Source of the DNA: Flavobacterium buctense
GTDB lineage: Bacteria; Bacteroidota; Bacteroidia; Flavobacteriales; Flavobacteriaceae
NCBI RefSeq assembly: GCF_014486695.1
Contig: NZ_JACTAB010000001.1
Span: 62,001 to 126,000, forward strand
Direction: 5' to 3'
Length of the DNA stretch: 64,000 nt
The notes beneath the pieces were generated by a model. The model did no database searches. It had not been told where the DNA came from and saw only the letters and a program-made list of their open reading frames with translations. A program made the position numbers and the translations under genes. Positions 49,601 through 57,378 of the stretch are shown here, in pieces. Position 1 is the stretch's first letter; each line of letters opens with the position of its first letter.

Positions 49601-52335
49601 CGATTGTTTCTTCCGGTTTCAATCATGCCGTATTTATTCGGTTCAGGAGATTTTACGCCGACATAAGTTGGGTAAGGCGAATAAGAAGTCGATGCCACAT
49701 CGGTACTCACATCGCCGCCGCTTTCATAGACTTTGGTAATAAACGCTGCTTTCAACATTCCCGGTGCCTGACCTTGAATCGTTGGTTTGATGGGAATAGA
49801 CGCGCGACCTTGGGCATTGACTTTTCCGGAGAAAATATTGATTTCTTCCGTATAGAAACTTCTAGTTGGGTCATCAAAAACATAGTTGGAAAACCCTTTA
49901 AAAGTGGTTACCTGTTGGGAAAATTTGGCTTGCACCTCGGTTTTTAAATCTTTAGCCACCGCGCCATGCAACCACAATACTTGAATGTTATTGACGTTTT
50001 CTTTGTTGGCCGAAAGTATGGTTTCATTAAAACTGTTTTTAATTTTCAAACGATTCGGTTTGATGGTTTCAATCTTGATGCTTTTGTAAAAACGCGCGCC
50101 GCCAATACTGATTACCGCTTCCCAATTTCCGGTAATGTCTTCGGTTTCGGTTGGAATGATGAATTTGTAATGATTGAGGGCATTCATTTTTTGCACCGCT
50201 TCGTAAACGGTTTTGCCGTTCGGGTCGTTCATTTTTAATTTGATAGGATGCGATGCCGGTAGTTTATTGGCATTGTCATTTAAAATAAAAGACAAATACA
50301 CCGTATCGCCCGGACGCCAAACGCCGCGTTCTCCGTAGATGTATCCTTTCAACCCTTTCTGTAACGTTTCGCCTGAAACATCAAAATTACTTACAGACAA
50401 AGACAACTCATCGTCGAGTTTTACGTAAGTACTTTGGTTACCATCACTCACTATGGCGAAATAAGCGTATTTCTCCAACTGGAACGAAGCCATACCATCA
50501 CTGTCTGTAGTAGAAGAAGCTATTTTTTGTTGTTGGAAATTGTACAAATCCACTTTGGCGCCCGAAACCGCTTTGGTAGAAACGATATCACTTACGGCAA
50601 CCACAATCGATTTATCGGTACCGCGTTTGGCAATTACGCCTAAATCTGTGGCTAAAATATTGGTCCCGACTTTGGTGTTGTAAAAATAATAATCGTTGCA
50701 CGGATCCTGACTTTCTCGCCATTCGTAGTCTTCTTCGTAGTAGTAATCATAACCACTATTACTGTAATTCACATCGTTTTCATCGATCTCTTCTTCGTCT
50801 TCACGGTTGTAATAGCCTTCTTCTTCGTCCTCTTCGGGAGTAGTGGAAGAAGCACATCTGTACATCGAATAGGCTTTTTTATACGAGAATTCTACTCGAT
50901 AAATCGCTCCCGGTTCGGGTTTGATGATTTTGGAAAGGTCTAAGGCATAAGTATTCCACTTTGTGTAATCGATGAGATTGTTTTGTTTTAATTCGATTTT
51001 AGTCTTGGCAATGGCTTGACCGACTTGTCTCAAATTACGTGTTCCGTTGAGTTCATTGTTTTGTAGAAACTGTAAGATGTTGTTTTTGTAGATTTTGAAA
51101 ACTTTTACATCAACCGCATTTAAATTAGCGACTTCAAAATTGATTTTCAAATTATTGGAACTTGGCAAAATGTTGCCGCTTTTGAGCAATTTTACACCCG
51201 GTTTTACTTGTTCGAATAACAGTTTCTCCGAGTAATTATTTTTCATTTTGTTGCCATAGATGTTTTCAATGCCTTGGAAAACTTCTACCAACTTACTACC
51301 CGAAAAACCATCTTGAGTCGACTGAACTGCTTCCACAATTTCTTCAAAAGCTGCGGCGGCAGTATCAATGGCTACTGCGGTTGTGTCATATACTTCCTGA
51401 ACTGCTACCGCTTCAGTTGTAGCACCACGATCGACTTTGGATTCGGGTTCTTTGTTGTAAAATACTTTTAGGACATTACCCATCGTAGCAAACTTGAGAT
51501 TGCTCGTGTTTTCGATGGCTACTAATCCTTTGAAATCTTGGTCTTTTTTTAACGGGTCGGAAAAATTAATCAGTACCGATTGGTTGTTGGCATCGCCTAC
51601 TTCAATCTTTAAGACTTTGAACTGATTTTTACCCGAAATCGGGAATTTGGTGACCCCTTTTTGGTCGATATCCACATCGTCTCCATCCCAATTGATTAGG
51701 ATTTCACTATCGTCATCAAAACGTTGGATGCTGTCAATGATGAATTTGAAATCGGTAGCGGTACTTACCGCTTTGTCAAATTTTATTTTTAGTTTTTTGT
51801 CATTTTGTGTGGCCTCGATAATTTTTTGAGCCTCTTCAAAACTGAGATTATCGGCCGTTTTCAAGTTGCCGTGCAAGTAATACCAATCCCTGCTGTAAGA
51901 CTGTAAATCTTGGGTGTTAACTATAAAATCCTGCTTAATTGTTTTGACCGAAAAATTAAAATCTTTAAGCTCTTTGGGCACTTTATTAGTAATGTCGGAT
52001 AAATGCAAAGTGATTTGGTACAAAGTATTTTGTTCCAATTTGTCTTTGGGAATAAACGCAATGGTGTTGGGAGATAATGCTACTACTTTTCCGCTTACGC
52101 TGGGAGAAATGTCGAATAAATCTTCATCTAATTCCTGATTGGGCTTCCAATCGCTCTTGTTGAATGCCAATTGGACCCTAAAGTCCGAGTTGACCGAGAC
52201 AAACCCCGATGAAAATCCTGTAATGTAATCTTTAAAAAGAGATGGGTCTGAATCAAAATCGGAAGCCGATTTTTTAGAACAGGATTGCAATAAAAAAATT
52301 GCAACAAACAAGCCAAAAATCTTGTTGGTTTTCAT
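46663..52335 (-). CDS. Bacterial alpha-2-macroglobulin family lipoprotein
   Basis: A 1,890-residue periplasmic protease trap. Lipobox LLQSC (Cys19) after MKTNKIFGLFVAIFLL. MG domains carry the conserved YGERGVWRPGDTVYLSFILND (~676-696). The A2M domain (PVVMYFGPFELNGGTKTHQIKLPKYIGSVR region) leads to the thioester motif YPHGCVEQTTSSVFPQLYL (~1445), with Cys and Gln for covalent capture of attacking proteases. The C-terminal alpha-helical domain ends in an MG/receptor-like region. An acidic Tyr-rich insert lies at ~500-560 (GYDYYYEEDYEW). Together with PBP1C it is thought to guard peptidoglycan and repair it after breaches. Confidence 0.94.
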   Translation of the reverse strand: MKTNKIFGLFVAIFLLQSCSKKSASDFDSDPSLFKDYITGFSSGFVSVNSDFRVQLAFNKSDWKPNQELDEDLFDISPSVSGKVVALSPNTIAFIPKDKLEQNTLYQITLHLSDITNKVPKELKDFNFSVKTIKQDFIVNTQDLQSYSRDWYYLHGNLKTADNLSFEEAQKIIEATQNDKKLKIKFDKAVSTATDFKFIIDSIQRFDDDSEILINWDGDDVDIDQKGVTKFPISGKNQFKVLKIEVGDANNQSVLINFSDPLKKDQDFKGLVAIENTSNLKFATMGNVLKVFYNKEPESKVDRGATTEAVAVQEVYDTTAVAIDTAAAAFEEIVEAVQSTQDGFSGSKLVEVFQGIENIYGNKMKNNYSEKLLFEQVKPGVKLLKSGNILPSSNNLKINFEVANLNAVDVKVFKIYKNNILQFLQNNELNGTRNLRQVGQAIAKTKIELKQNNLIDYTKWNTYALDLSKIIKPEPGAIYRVEFSYKKAYSMYRCASSTTPEEDEEEGYYNREDEEEIDENDVNYSNSGYDYYYEEDYEWRESQDPCNDYYFYNTKVGTNILATDLGVIAKRGTDKSIVVAVSDIVSTKAVSGAKVDLYNFQQQKIASSTTDSDGMASFQLEKYAYFAIVSDGNQSTYVKLDDELSLSVSNFDVSGETLQKGLKGYIYGERGVWRPGDTVYLSFILNDNANKLPASHPIKLKMNDPNGKTVYEAVQKMNALNHYKFIIPTETEDITGNWEAVISIGGARFYKSIKIETIKPNRLKIKNSFNETILSANKENVNNIQVLWLHGAVAKDLKTEVQAKFSQQVTTFKGFSNYVFDDPTRSFYTEEINIFSGKVNAQGRASIPIKPTIQGQAPGMLKAAFITKVYESGGDVSTDVASTSYSPYPTYVGVKSPEPNKYGMIETGRNNRFDIVTVSETGRPRSVKNLQVSVYRLQSRWWWDASNDNLSNYNTSNATIGYKNFYTNTDASGKGSISFSVPDEDWGNYLIRVTDPTDGHATGVRVYIDMPWWSAKSRSTDGESATILRFTTDKANYAVGDKAKIFFPSSEGGRAMISIENGTKVLKTIWAKTKKGETTVELPITGDMAPNVYINVSLLQPHASTKNDSPIRMYGIVPIEVIDKNTVLEPVLSMPDVLRPEQTVNVKVSEKKGKRMTYTIAVVDEGLLDLTRFKTPNAWTSFYTREALGVRTWDIYDDVIGAYGGKVNQVFSIGGDADAGGGKAKKANRFKPVVMYFGPFELNGGTKTHQIKLPKYIGSVRTMVVAADAKTSAYGMAEKATQVKSPLMILASLPRKISPSEKVTIPVTLFATEKHIKNVTLQIKTNSSVRVVGNASQIVKFTEPDEKMAYFNLEVGATTGIGKIDIIATSGKEKSTYTVEIDVTNPNPVTNAFTDIVIPPNSSKTITWKTFGVSGSNKAKMEVSSVPTVDFGRRLNYLVQYPHGCVEQTTSSVFPQLYLTEIMDLDATYKQKIQKNVTAGIQRLGNFQQANGGLSYWPGNADTDDWGTSYAGHFLIEAEKKGYVLPINFKTKWISYQQKQAKQWRYEKQYGNDFAQAYRLYTLALAGSADLASMNRLRETVGISNESKLRLAASYALVKQNAAGMSLLSKSFIDEQVSDNNYYHYYYGSAERNRAMALETLILLGQKQKAFAMATKLAKNLSSQQWMSTQTTAYGLYAMAKFAKSNGPKGVSISYINAGKSEVIATDKTIAQRDLSVKMGSNSVTIKNNKKNTLFVRVLNSGILPVGSEKPMQNNVTANVVFKDRKGKTISVSKIAQGTEFYAEVTLTNRKNERVENIALSQILPSGFEIVNTRYTDFGDATSNVADYIDIRDDRANYYFSLKAAETRQLKILLNASYLGKYYLPGLQCEAMYDNEFLARTKGQWVEVVK

Positions 52336-52464
52336 GGATGTAAAAGAGTTATTTGTTAGAACTTATTCCTTGGAAATTTTTTCCCAATTAGCATTATAAC
52401 GTTAAAAATAGTATATTATTATTTACGTTGAGAAATATTTTTTAGGAATATTTTTCTTAACCTT

Positions 52465-52908
52465 TTATTTGCGTTTGGAAGCAAAAAATCGCACCATCAA
52501 ATCGGAAGCTTCTTGGGCCAAAACCCCTTTAATTACTTGGGTTTTCGGATGAAGTTGGGTGCCTAATTTTTCAAACCCGCGTTGCTCATCCGACGCACCA
52601 AAAACCACTTTAGAAATTTGGCTCCAGTACAACGCACCGGCACACATTTGACAAGGTTCCAAAGTGACGTATAAAGTACAGCCTTTTAAGTATTTTCCAC
52701 CGATGAAATTCGCAGCCGAAGTAATGGCTTGCATTTCGGCATGTGCAGTGACATCATGGAGCATTTCGGTGAGATTGTGCGTTCTGGCAATCACTTTATT
52801 ATCGATTACAATGACAGCTCCGACAGGAATTTCGCCTTTGTCAAAAGCCAATTCGGCTTCCTGCAAAGCTTTCTTCATAAAATACTCATCGGTGAAAGGG
52901 TTTTCCAT
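52465..52908 (-). CDS. tadA: tRNA-specific adenosine deaminase
   Basis: Zinc deaminase of 147 residues making inosine at the wobble position of tRNA-Arg(ACG). Start at 52908 (MENPFTDEYFMKKALQEAE) matches the family; the upstream frame (to 52953) runs into the dxs start. Zinc motif HAEMQAI (His and catalytic Glu, ~56-62) and EPCQMCAGALYWSQI (PCxxC, ~86). The tail AQEASDLMVRFFASKRK is typical of TadA. The gene is divergent from dxs with only 37 bases between. Confidence 0.93.
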   Translation of the reverse strand: MENPFTDEYFMKKALQEAELAFDKGEIPVGAVIVIDNKVIARTHNLTEMLHDVTAHAEMQAITSAANFIGGKYLKGCTLYVTLEPCQMCAGALYWSQISKVVFGASDEQRGFEKLGTQLHPKTQVIKGVLAQEASDLMVRFFASKRK

Positions 52909-52945
52909 AAAACAAAAATACAATTTCAATTCGTACATTTGTCCC
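52909..52945. promoter_or_regulatory. Divergent tadA/dxs promoter region with -7 boxes close to both starts
   Basis: For dxs, TACATTTG (52934-52941) ends 4 bases before the ATG. For tadA, TATTTTTG on the minus strand (52913-52920) ends 4 bases before its ATG. No -33 elements at the right spacing. If used, both mRNAs would be leaderless or nearly so. Confidence 0.35.
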
Positions 52946-54739
52946 ATGTCCAAAAAATTGCTCCATCATATTAATAATCCAGTCGATTTGCGAAAACTAG
53001 CCGTCGCTCAATTGCCCGAAGTGGCGAAAGAGTTGCGCGAGTTTATTATTGATATCGTTTCGGTAAAAGAAGGACATCTCGGTGCCAGTTTAGGCGTAGT
53101 CGAATTGACCATTGCCTTGCATTATGTTTTTGATACGCCCAATGATTTATTGGTTTGGGATGTTGGGCATCAAGCTTACGGGCATAAAATTTTGACAGAA
53201 CGCAGAAAGAAATTCGATACCAATAGACAACTCGGCGGACTTTCCGGTTTTCCGAAACGCAGCGAAAGTGTGTATGATACTTTTGGCGTAGGCCATTCTT
53301 CTACGGCGATTTCTGCGGCATTGGGTATGGCGATTGCGTCCCAATTGAAAGGCGAAAACAAACACCATATAGCCGTTGTAGGCGATGCCTCGATTGCAAG
53401 CGGAATGGCATTTGAAGGGTTGAATCATGCCGGCGTTACCGATGCAGATTTGTTGGTGATTTTAAACGACAATGCTATCGGGATTGACCCAAGTGTTGGT
53501 GCTTTGAAAAACTATTTGACTGCGGTTAAAGAAGGCAAAAATCCTAAGCAGAACAACATGATTAAGTCGCTGAATATTGATTATTCAGGTCCGATTGACG
53601 GTCATGATTTGCCTGCTTTGATTACCGATTTAGAACGACTCAAAAAAGTAAAAGGGCCAAAATTTTTACACATCATAACCACCAAAGGCAAAGGGTTACA
53701 AAAGGCCGAAGAAGACCAAGTGAAATACCACGCACCGGGGAAATTTGATGCGGCAACCGGAGAAATTCACAAAACGGCTACAGAAAATTTGGCGCCTAAA
53801 TTTCAGGATGTATTTGGATTGACCTTAGTCGAATTGGCGAAAGCCAACCCAAAAATAATCGGAATCACGCCTGCTATGCCTAGCGGCAGTTCGATGAAGT
53901 TTATGATGGACGCTTTTCCGAAACGCGCTTTTGATGTGGGGATTGCTGAACAGCACGCCGTAACCCTTTCCGCCGGAATGGCGACGCAAGGCATGGTCGT
54001 TTTTTGCAACATTTATTCGACTTTTTTACAACGTGCTTATGACCAAGTGATACATGATGTGGCTTTGCAAAACCTGCCGGTGATTTTTTGTTTGGACCGA
54101 GCGGGATTGGTTGGTGAAGACGGCGCGACACATCATGGCGTTTTTGACATTGCGTATTTGCGTTGTATTCCGAATATGATGATTTATGCGCCCAAAGATG
54201 AAATCGATTTGCAAAATATACTTTACACGGCTTCTTTAGGATTGAAACATCCTATTGCGATTCGTTATCCACGTGGTCGTGGCAAAAATGCGGATTGGAA
54301 ATTCCCTAGCGATTTTCAAAAAATAGAACTTCGGAAAGCGCAGAAGTTGAAGAAAGGCAAAAAAGTAGCCATCTTAACTACCGGAACTATTGCAGATAAT
54401 GTGACTGCTGCCTTAGCTGAAATAGAAGATGACGGTCACTTTGCGCACTACCATTTCGGGTTTATCAAACCTTTGGATGAAAAGAAACTGCACAAAATCT
54501 GTGATAAATTTTCTACCATCATTACCGTGGAAGATGGCGTTACGACCGGTGGATTTGGTAGCGCTATCTTAGAATTTGCAGCCAAAAATGATTATGTCAA
54601 CGAAATCTTCCTTTGTGGCGTACCCGATTATTTTATCGAACACGGTACGGTGGACGAACTCCAACAATTCTGTAATATTGATGTGGATGGTTTGAAATCG
54701 CTTTTTTCTACTTTACTTGAGGAAGAGGAAGAAGATTAA
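52946..54739 (+). CDS. dxs: 1-deoxy-D-xylulose-5-phosphate synthase
   Basis: First enzyme of the MEP isoprenoid pathway: thiamine diphosphate-dependent condensation of pyruvate and glyceraldehyde 3-phosphate. It has 597 residues from the ATG at 52946 (MSKKLLHHINNPVDLRKL); the frame is open upstream but overlaps tadA. Motifs: VSVKEGHLGASLGVVELTIAL, VWDVGHQAYGHKILTERR, the ThDP/Mg motif VVGDASIASGMAFEGLNHAG ... LNDN, and GIAEQHAVTLSAGMATQGMV. Further landmarks are DRAGLVGEDGATHHGVFDIAYLRCIPN (landmarks DRAGLVGEDG and THHGVFD) and ITVEDGVTTGGFGSAI. It ends overlapping dgt tail-to-tail by 4 bases. It needs the cofactor whose uptake the TPP-controlled receptor likely serves. Confidence 0.96.
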   Translation: MSKKLLHHINNPVDLRKLAVAQLPEVAKELREFIIDIVSVKEGHLGASLGVVELTIALHYVFDTPNDLLVWDVGHQAYGHKILTERRKKFDTNRQLGGLSGFPKRSESVYDTFGVGHSSTAISAALGMAIASQLKGENKHHIAVVGDASIASGMAFEGLNHAGVTDADLLVILNDNAIGIDPSVGALKNYLTAVKEGKNPKQNNMIKSLNIDYSGPIDGHDLPALITDLERLKKVKGPKFLHIITTKGKGLQKAEEDQVKYHAPGKFDAATGEIHKTATENLAPKFQDVFGLTLVELAKANPKIIGITPAMPSGSSMKFMMDAFPKRAFDVGIAEQHAVTLSAGMATQGMVVFCNIYSTFLQRAYDQVIHDVALQNLPVIFCLDRAGLVGEDGATHHGVFDIAYLRCIPNMMIYAPKDEIDLQNILYTASLGLKHPIAIRYPRGRGKNADWKFPSDFQKIELRKAQKLKKGKKVAILTTGTIADNVTAALAEIEDDGHFAHYHFGFIKPLDEKKLHKICDKFSTIITVEDGVTTGGFGSAILEFAAKNDYVNEIFLCGVPDYFIEHGTVDELQQFCNIDVDGLKSLFSTLLEEEEED

Positions 54740-56070
54740 GCCGTCACAATCTTATTCAACTCTACCGCTTTCCCATCCGTCAACATCGAGATGTAATGGC
54801 AAATGTGGAGCAATCTTTCGTAGAGACTTTCTTTTTCCAAATGGTGTTTTTCGGGTAGAATTTTCATTAACAACTTATCGTAATTCGTGGCTTTTCCGTC
54901 ATAGGTATTGTTGTAAGCCGTGATGAATTTGTCCAATAAATTATTGATGATTTGGTAACCCGAAAGCTCTTTCTCAATCACTTCGCGGCTTTGGTAAATA
55001 TTCTTCACGCTTAGCTTGATGATGTCGTCCATTTGGGCTTTGTACTTGCTTTTATCGGTTAAGGCAAAATGGAATTCTCCTTTAAGAATAGCTTCTTCGT
55101 TTTCAATAAACACGCGAACGGCATCGTTGATTAAGTTCCCAATAGCTAACGCGCGCAAATAACTAATTCTGTCTTCTTTGGTGGTTAAAGTTTGGTATTT
55201 GGCCGCATCAATCGTGTCTTTGACTAACTTGATTAAATATTCCAACGCATAATCTTCGGAAACTAAACCGAGATTGATGCCGTCTTCAAAATCGATTATC
55301 GTGTAGCAAATATCGTCGGCCGCTTCGACTAAAAACGCTAACGGATGGCGTTCGTAACCTACATCTTCTCCTGTTTTATTGAAAATCATTCCCAATTCTT
55401 CGGCTACTTCTTTGAAAAAAGTAACGTCGGATTGGAAGAAACCATATTTTTTATCGGCTATGTTTTTGGTGGGTTTTTTAGGTAGACTTTCTTTCGGGTA
55501 TTTGGTAAAAGCACCCAACGTGGCATACGACAAACGCAAACTTCCTTCGATTCCCGGACGCGAACTGGTTAAGACCGAGAAACCATTGGCATTGCCTTCA
55601 AAATCGACTAGATCTTGCCATTGTTTGGGCGTTAGTTGGTCTTTGTATTGTTGGCCTTTTCCAATCGCAAAATATTCTCCAATCGCTTTTTCGCCTGAAT
55701 GTCCGAATGGCGGATTGCCAATGTCGTGTGCCAATGCTGCAGCGGCAACAATGGCTCCGAAATCATTCATGTGATAGCCATGGATTTCTTTTAAATACGG
55801 ATATTTTTCGATGATTTTTTTGCCAACCAATCTTCCGATGGAACGACCAACGACGGAAACTTCCAAACTGTGGGTCAAACGCGTGTGAACGAAATCGGTT
55901 TTAGATAACGGAATCACTTGGGTTTTATCTTGTAAACTGCGAAAAGCCGACGAAAAGATAATACGGTCATAATCGACTTCAAAGCCGAGACGTGTGTCGT
56001 CTTGTTCGATGCGCAATCTTTTGCCGGTGTCGCCTTGGCGTTTTAGAGATAAAAGTTGTTCCCAGGTCAT
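54736..56070 (-). CDS. dgt: Deoxyguanosinetriphosphate triphosphohydrolase (dGTPase)
   Basis: HD-domain enzyme splitting dGTP (or other dNTPs) into deoxynucleoside and triphosphate. The 444 residues contain FRSLQDKTQVIPL, the first HD-motif His in DFVHTRLTHSLEVS, the HD pair ALAHDIGNPPFGHSGE (~119-134) and AFLVEAADDICYTIIDFEDG (~232). A TATTTTTG -7 box 43 bases upstream and an AT-rich dispersed repeat make up its leader. Confidence 0.94.
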   Translation of the reverse strand: MTWEQLLSLKRQGDTGKRLRIEQDDTRLGFEVDYDRIIFSSAFRSLQDKTQVIPLSKTDFVHTRLTHSLEVSVVGRSIGRLVGKKIIEKYPYLKEIHGYHMNDFGAIVAAAALAHDIGNPPFGHSGEKAIGEYFAIGKGQQYKDQLTPKQWQDLVDFEGNANGFSVLTSSRPGIEGSLRLSYATLGAFTKYPKESLPKKPTKNIADKKYGFFQSDVTFFKEVAEELGMIFNKTGEDVGYERHPLAFLVEAADDICYTIIDFEDGINLGLVSEDYALEYLIKLVKDTIDAAKYQTLTTKEDRISYLRALAIGNLINDAVRVFIENEEAILKGEFHFALTDKSKYKAQMDDIIKLSVKNIYQSREVIEKELSGYQIINNLLDKFITAYNNTYDGKATNYDKLLMKILPEKHHLEKESLYERLLHICHYISMLTDGKAVELNKIVTA

Positions 56071-56073
56071 ACA

Positions 56074-56112
56074 ATATTAAATTTTAGATTTTAAATATCA
56101 GCTATAAGTCCC
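56074..56112. repeat. AT-rich dispersed repeat, copy 2
   Basis: ATATTAAATTTTAGATTTTA continues as AATATCAGCTATAAGTCC. It matches 30948-30985 at about 34 of 38 positions. It lies in the 5' untranslated region of dgt. Confidence 0.6.
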
Positions 56113-56113
56113 T

Positions 56114-56121
56114 CAAAAATA
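56114..56121 (-). promoter_or_regulatory. -7 element for dgt
   Basis: TATTTTTG on the minus strand, 43 bases before the dgt start; no TTG at the -33 position. Confidence 0.4.
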
Positions 56122-56125
56122 CAGT

Positions 56126-56578
56126 TTAATTTAGACTTTTCTTCATGCAGACACTGTTTTCCACGCCTATGTATTGCCCGAAGTTTTCGGTGATTTGGTA
56201 GCCGAGTTTTTGGTATAAACTAATGGCGTCTTTTTGCAGGTATCCGGTTTCGAGTATGGAAAATTTATAGCCTTCTTCTTTGGCCCAAAGTTCCAGTTCG
56301 GTTAGAATGGTTTTGGCAATGCCTTTGCCGCGGTATTCGGGTAAAGTGTACATGCGTTTGATTTCGGCGGTTTCGGAATCATATTCTTTGTAGGCGCCGA
56401 TACCAACTGCTACTTCATTTTCATAACAAATCAAGGCGTTTTTGAGCAAGTTGGTTTTGTTGAATTGGGCATAAAACTCGTGATCATCGCCATCGAGAAT
56501 TCTCAAATAGGCATCGAGTTGGAGGACTAAATCCCCGAAATCTTTATTATCAGAAGTGGTTCTAACAATGGATATCAT
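56126..56578 (-). CDS. GNAT family N-acetyltransferase
   Basis: A 150-residue acetyltransferase. Acetyl-CoA-binding motif A is IKRMYTLPEYRGKGIAKTILTEL (RGKGIA, ~80-102, Q/RxxGxG/A type). Motif B is ILETGYLQKDAISLYQKLGYQ. Substrate unknown. One base separates it from the RDD gene, making it the last gene of a three-gene operon. Confidence 0.92.
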   Translation of the reverse strand: MISIVRTTSDNKDFGDLVLQLDAYLRILDGDDHEFYAQFNKTNLLKNALICYENEVAVGIGAYKEYDSETAEIKRMYTLPEYRGKGIAKTILTELELWAKEEGYKFSILETGYLQKDAISLYQKLGYQITENFGQYIGVENSVCMKKSLN

Positions 56579-56579
56579 C

Positions 56580-57080
56580 TTATTCTTCGTTAGGGTTTGA
56601 TTTTGATTGATAAAACGCTAGCTTTTCTTGCTCCAAGGCTTTTTTATCGACTACATAGGTTTTAGAAATACTGTCGTGCCAAGTTCGAGCCGGAAAACCA
56701 ATTATAGATAATGCATTAAACGGAATCAATCGGCATAAGGAACGAACCATAATGGTTTCGTGATTGGGTTTTTCTCCATTTTGATCAACCACTATAGTTT
56801 GGGTAATCCATTTTCCGACTGTTCTTCCCGAGAATATTTCAAAAATATTGTAATAAAACAAGGCAATACAGGTAGTAATGGTATATTGGGCTAAAGTATT
56901 TGTTGGCAAACCCGTTACAAAGGTCTTGTCACCGCTGGCTTCGGCTTTGGCCACAATGAAAACCAATACTAAAAAAAACAAGATGAGCTGCATTATAGTA
57001 TCAAGTAATAAATTCAAAAACCTTTGACCATGTGAGGCTAAAAGTTCATCGGAAACCTCAAAGCGCTTTCGTTGTTCCAT
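56580..57080 (-). CDS. RDD family membrane protein
   Basis: A 166-residue membrane protein. The first helix carries the Arg-Asp-Asp-like family signature in LASHGQRFLNLLLDTIMQLILF, then two more membrane segments (TLAQYTITTCIALFYYNIFEIF; LCRLIPFNALSIIGFPA) with GRTVGKWITQTIVVDQNGEKP between. Function of RDD proteins is poorly known; some are Na+/H+ antiporters. It abuts its neighbours with 0-1 base gaps. Confidence 0.9.
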   Translation of the reverse strand: MEQRKRFEVSDELLASHGQRFLNLLLDTIMQLILFFLVLVFIVAKAEASGDKTFVTGLPTNTLAQYTITTCIALFYYNIFEIFSGRTVGKWITQTIVVDQNGEKPNHETIMVRSLCRLIPFNALSIIGFPARTWHDSISKTYVVDKKALEQEKLAFYQSKSNPNEE

Positions 57081-57305
57081 CTATTCTTTCTGGTTGGCCA
57101 AAAAGAAATTTCTCGATTTCTTTGGGTATTGATTGTAGCTTTTATCGCTTGGATTGGCAATTACCGATTTGATATTGATTTCGTCTCCAAGTTTGAAACT
57201 CGCTTCGGTGTATTTATAATCCAATAAATATTCGCCACAGAAATAATTTCCGTTTTCGTCTTTTTCAATGATGCCGGTGTAAACCCCTTTTTTTTCTTTT
57301 GACAT
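57081..57305 (-). CDS. Small protein of unknown function
   Basis: A 74-residue soluble, charged protein (MSKEKKGVYTGIIEKDENGN, then YFCGEYLLDYKYTEASFKLG). The beta-rich pattern with YTGIIEKDENG and GDEINIKSVIANPSD suggests a small barrel. I do not recognise the family. It is the first gene of the operon with RDD and GNAT and adjoins RDD with no gap. A good promoter is 19 bases upstream, so it is very likely real. Confidence 0.75.
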   Translation of the reverse strand: MSKEKKGVYTGIIEKDENGNYFCGEYLLDYKYTEASFKLGDEINIKSVIANPSDKSYNQYPKKSRNFFLANQKE

Positions 57306-57324
57306 GATGTTGTAATATTGCCCT

Positions 57325-57355
57325 CAAAAGTAACTAAAATCAAAACAGTCATCAA
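57325..57355 (-). promoter_or_regulatory. Promoter of the small protein-RDD-GNAT operon
   Basis: On the minus strand TTG (57353-57355), 20 bases, TACTTTTG (57325-57332), ending 19 bases before the start codon at 57305. Confidence 0.75.
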
Positions 57356-57370
57356 GTTGAATACTGTTTT
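57342..57370. terminator. Possible terminator after the M43 metalloprotease gene
   Basis: AAAACAGT (57342-57349) and ACTGTTTT (57363-57370) form an 8-bp stem just past the stop codon. The following sequence on the minus strand is only moderately T-rich (GATTTTAG), and the stem overlaps the -33 region of the next operon's promoter. Confidence 0.4.
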
Positions 57371-57378
57371 ATTTACTA

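Noticed and set aside
52664..52945. An N-terminal extension of Dxs by 94 residues
   Set aside because: The extension is antisense to tadA and unlike any Dxs; the ATG at 52946 gives the normal N-terminus.
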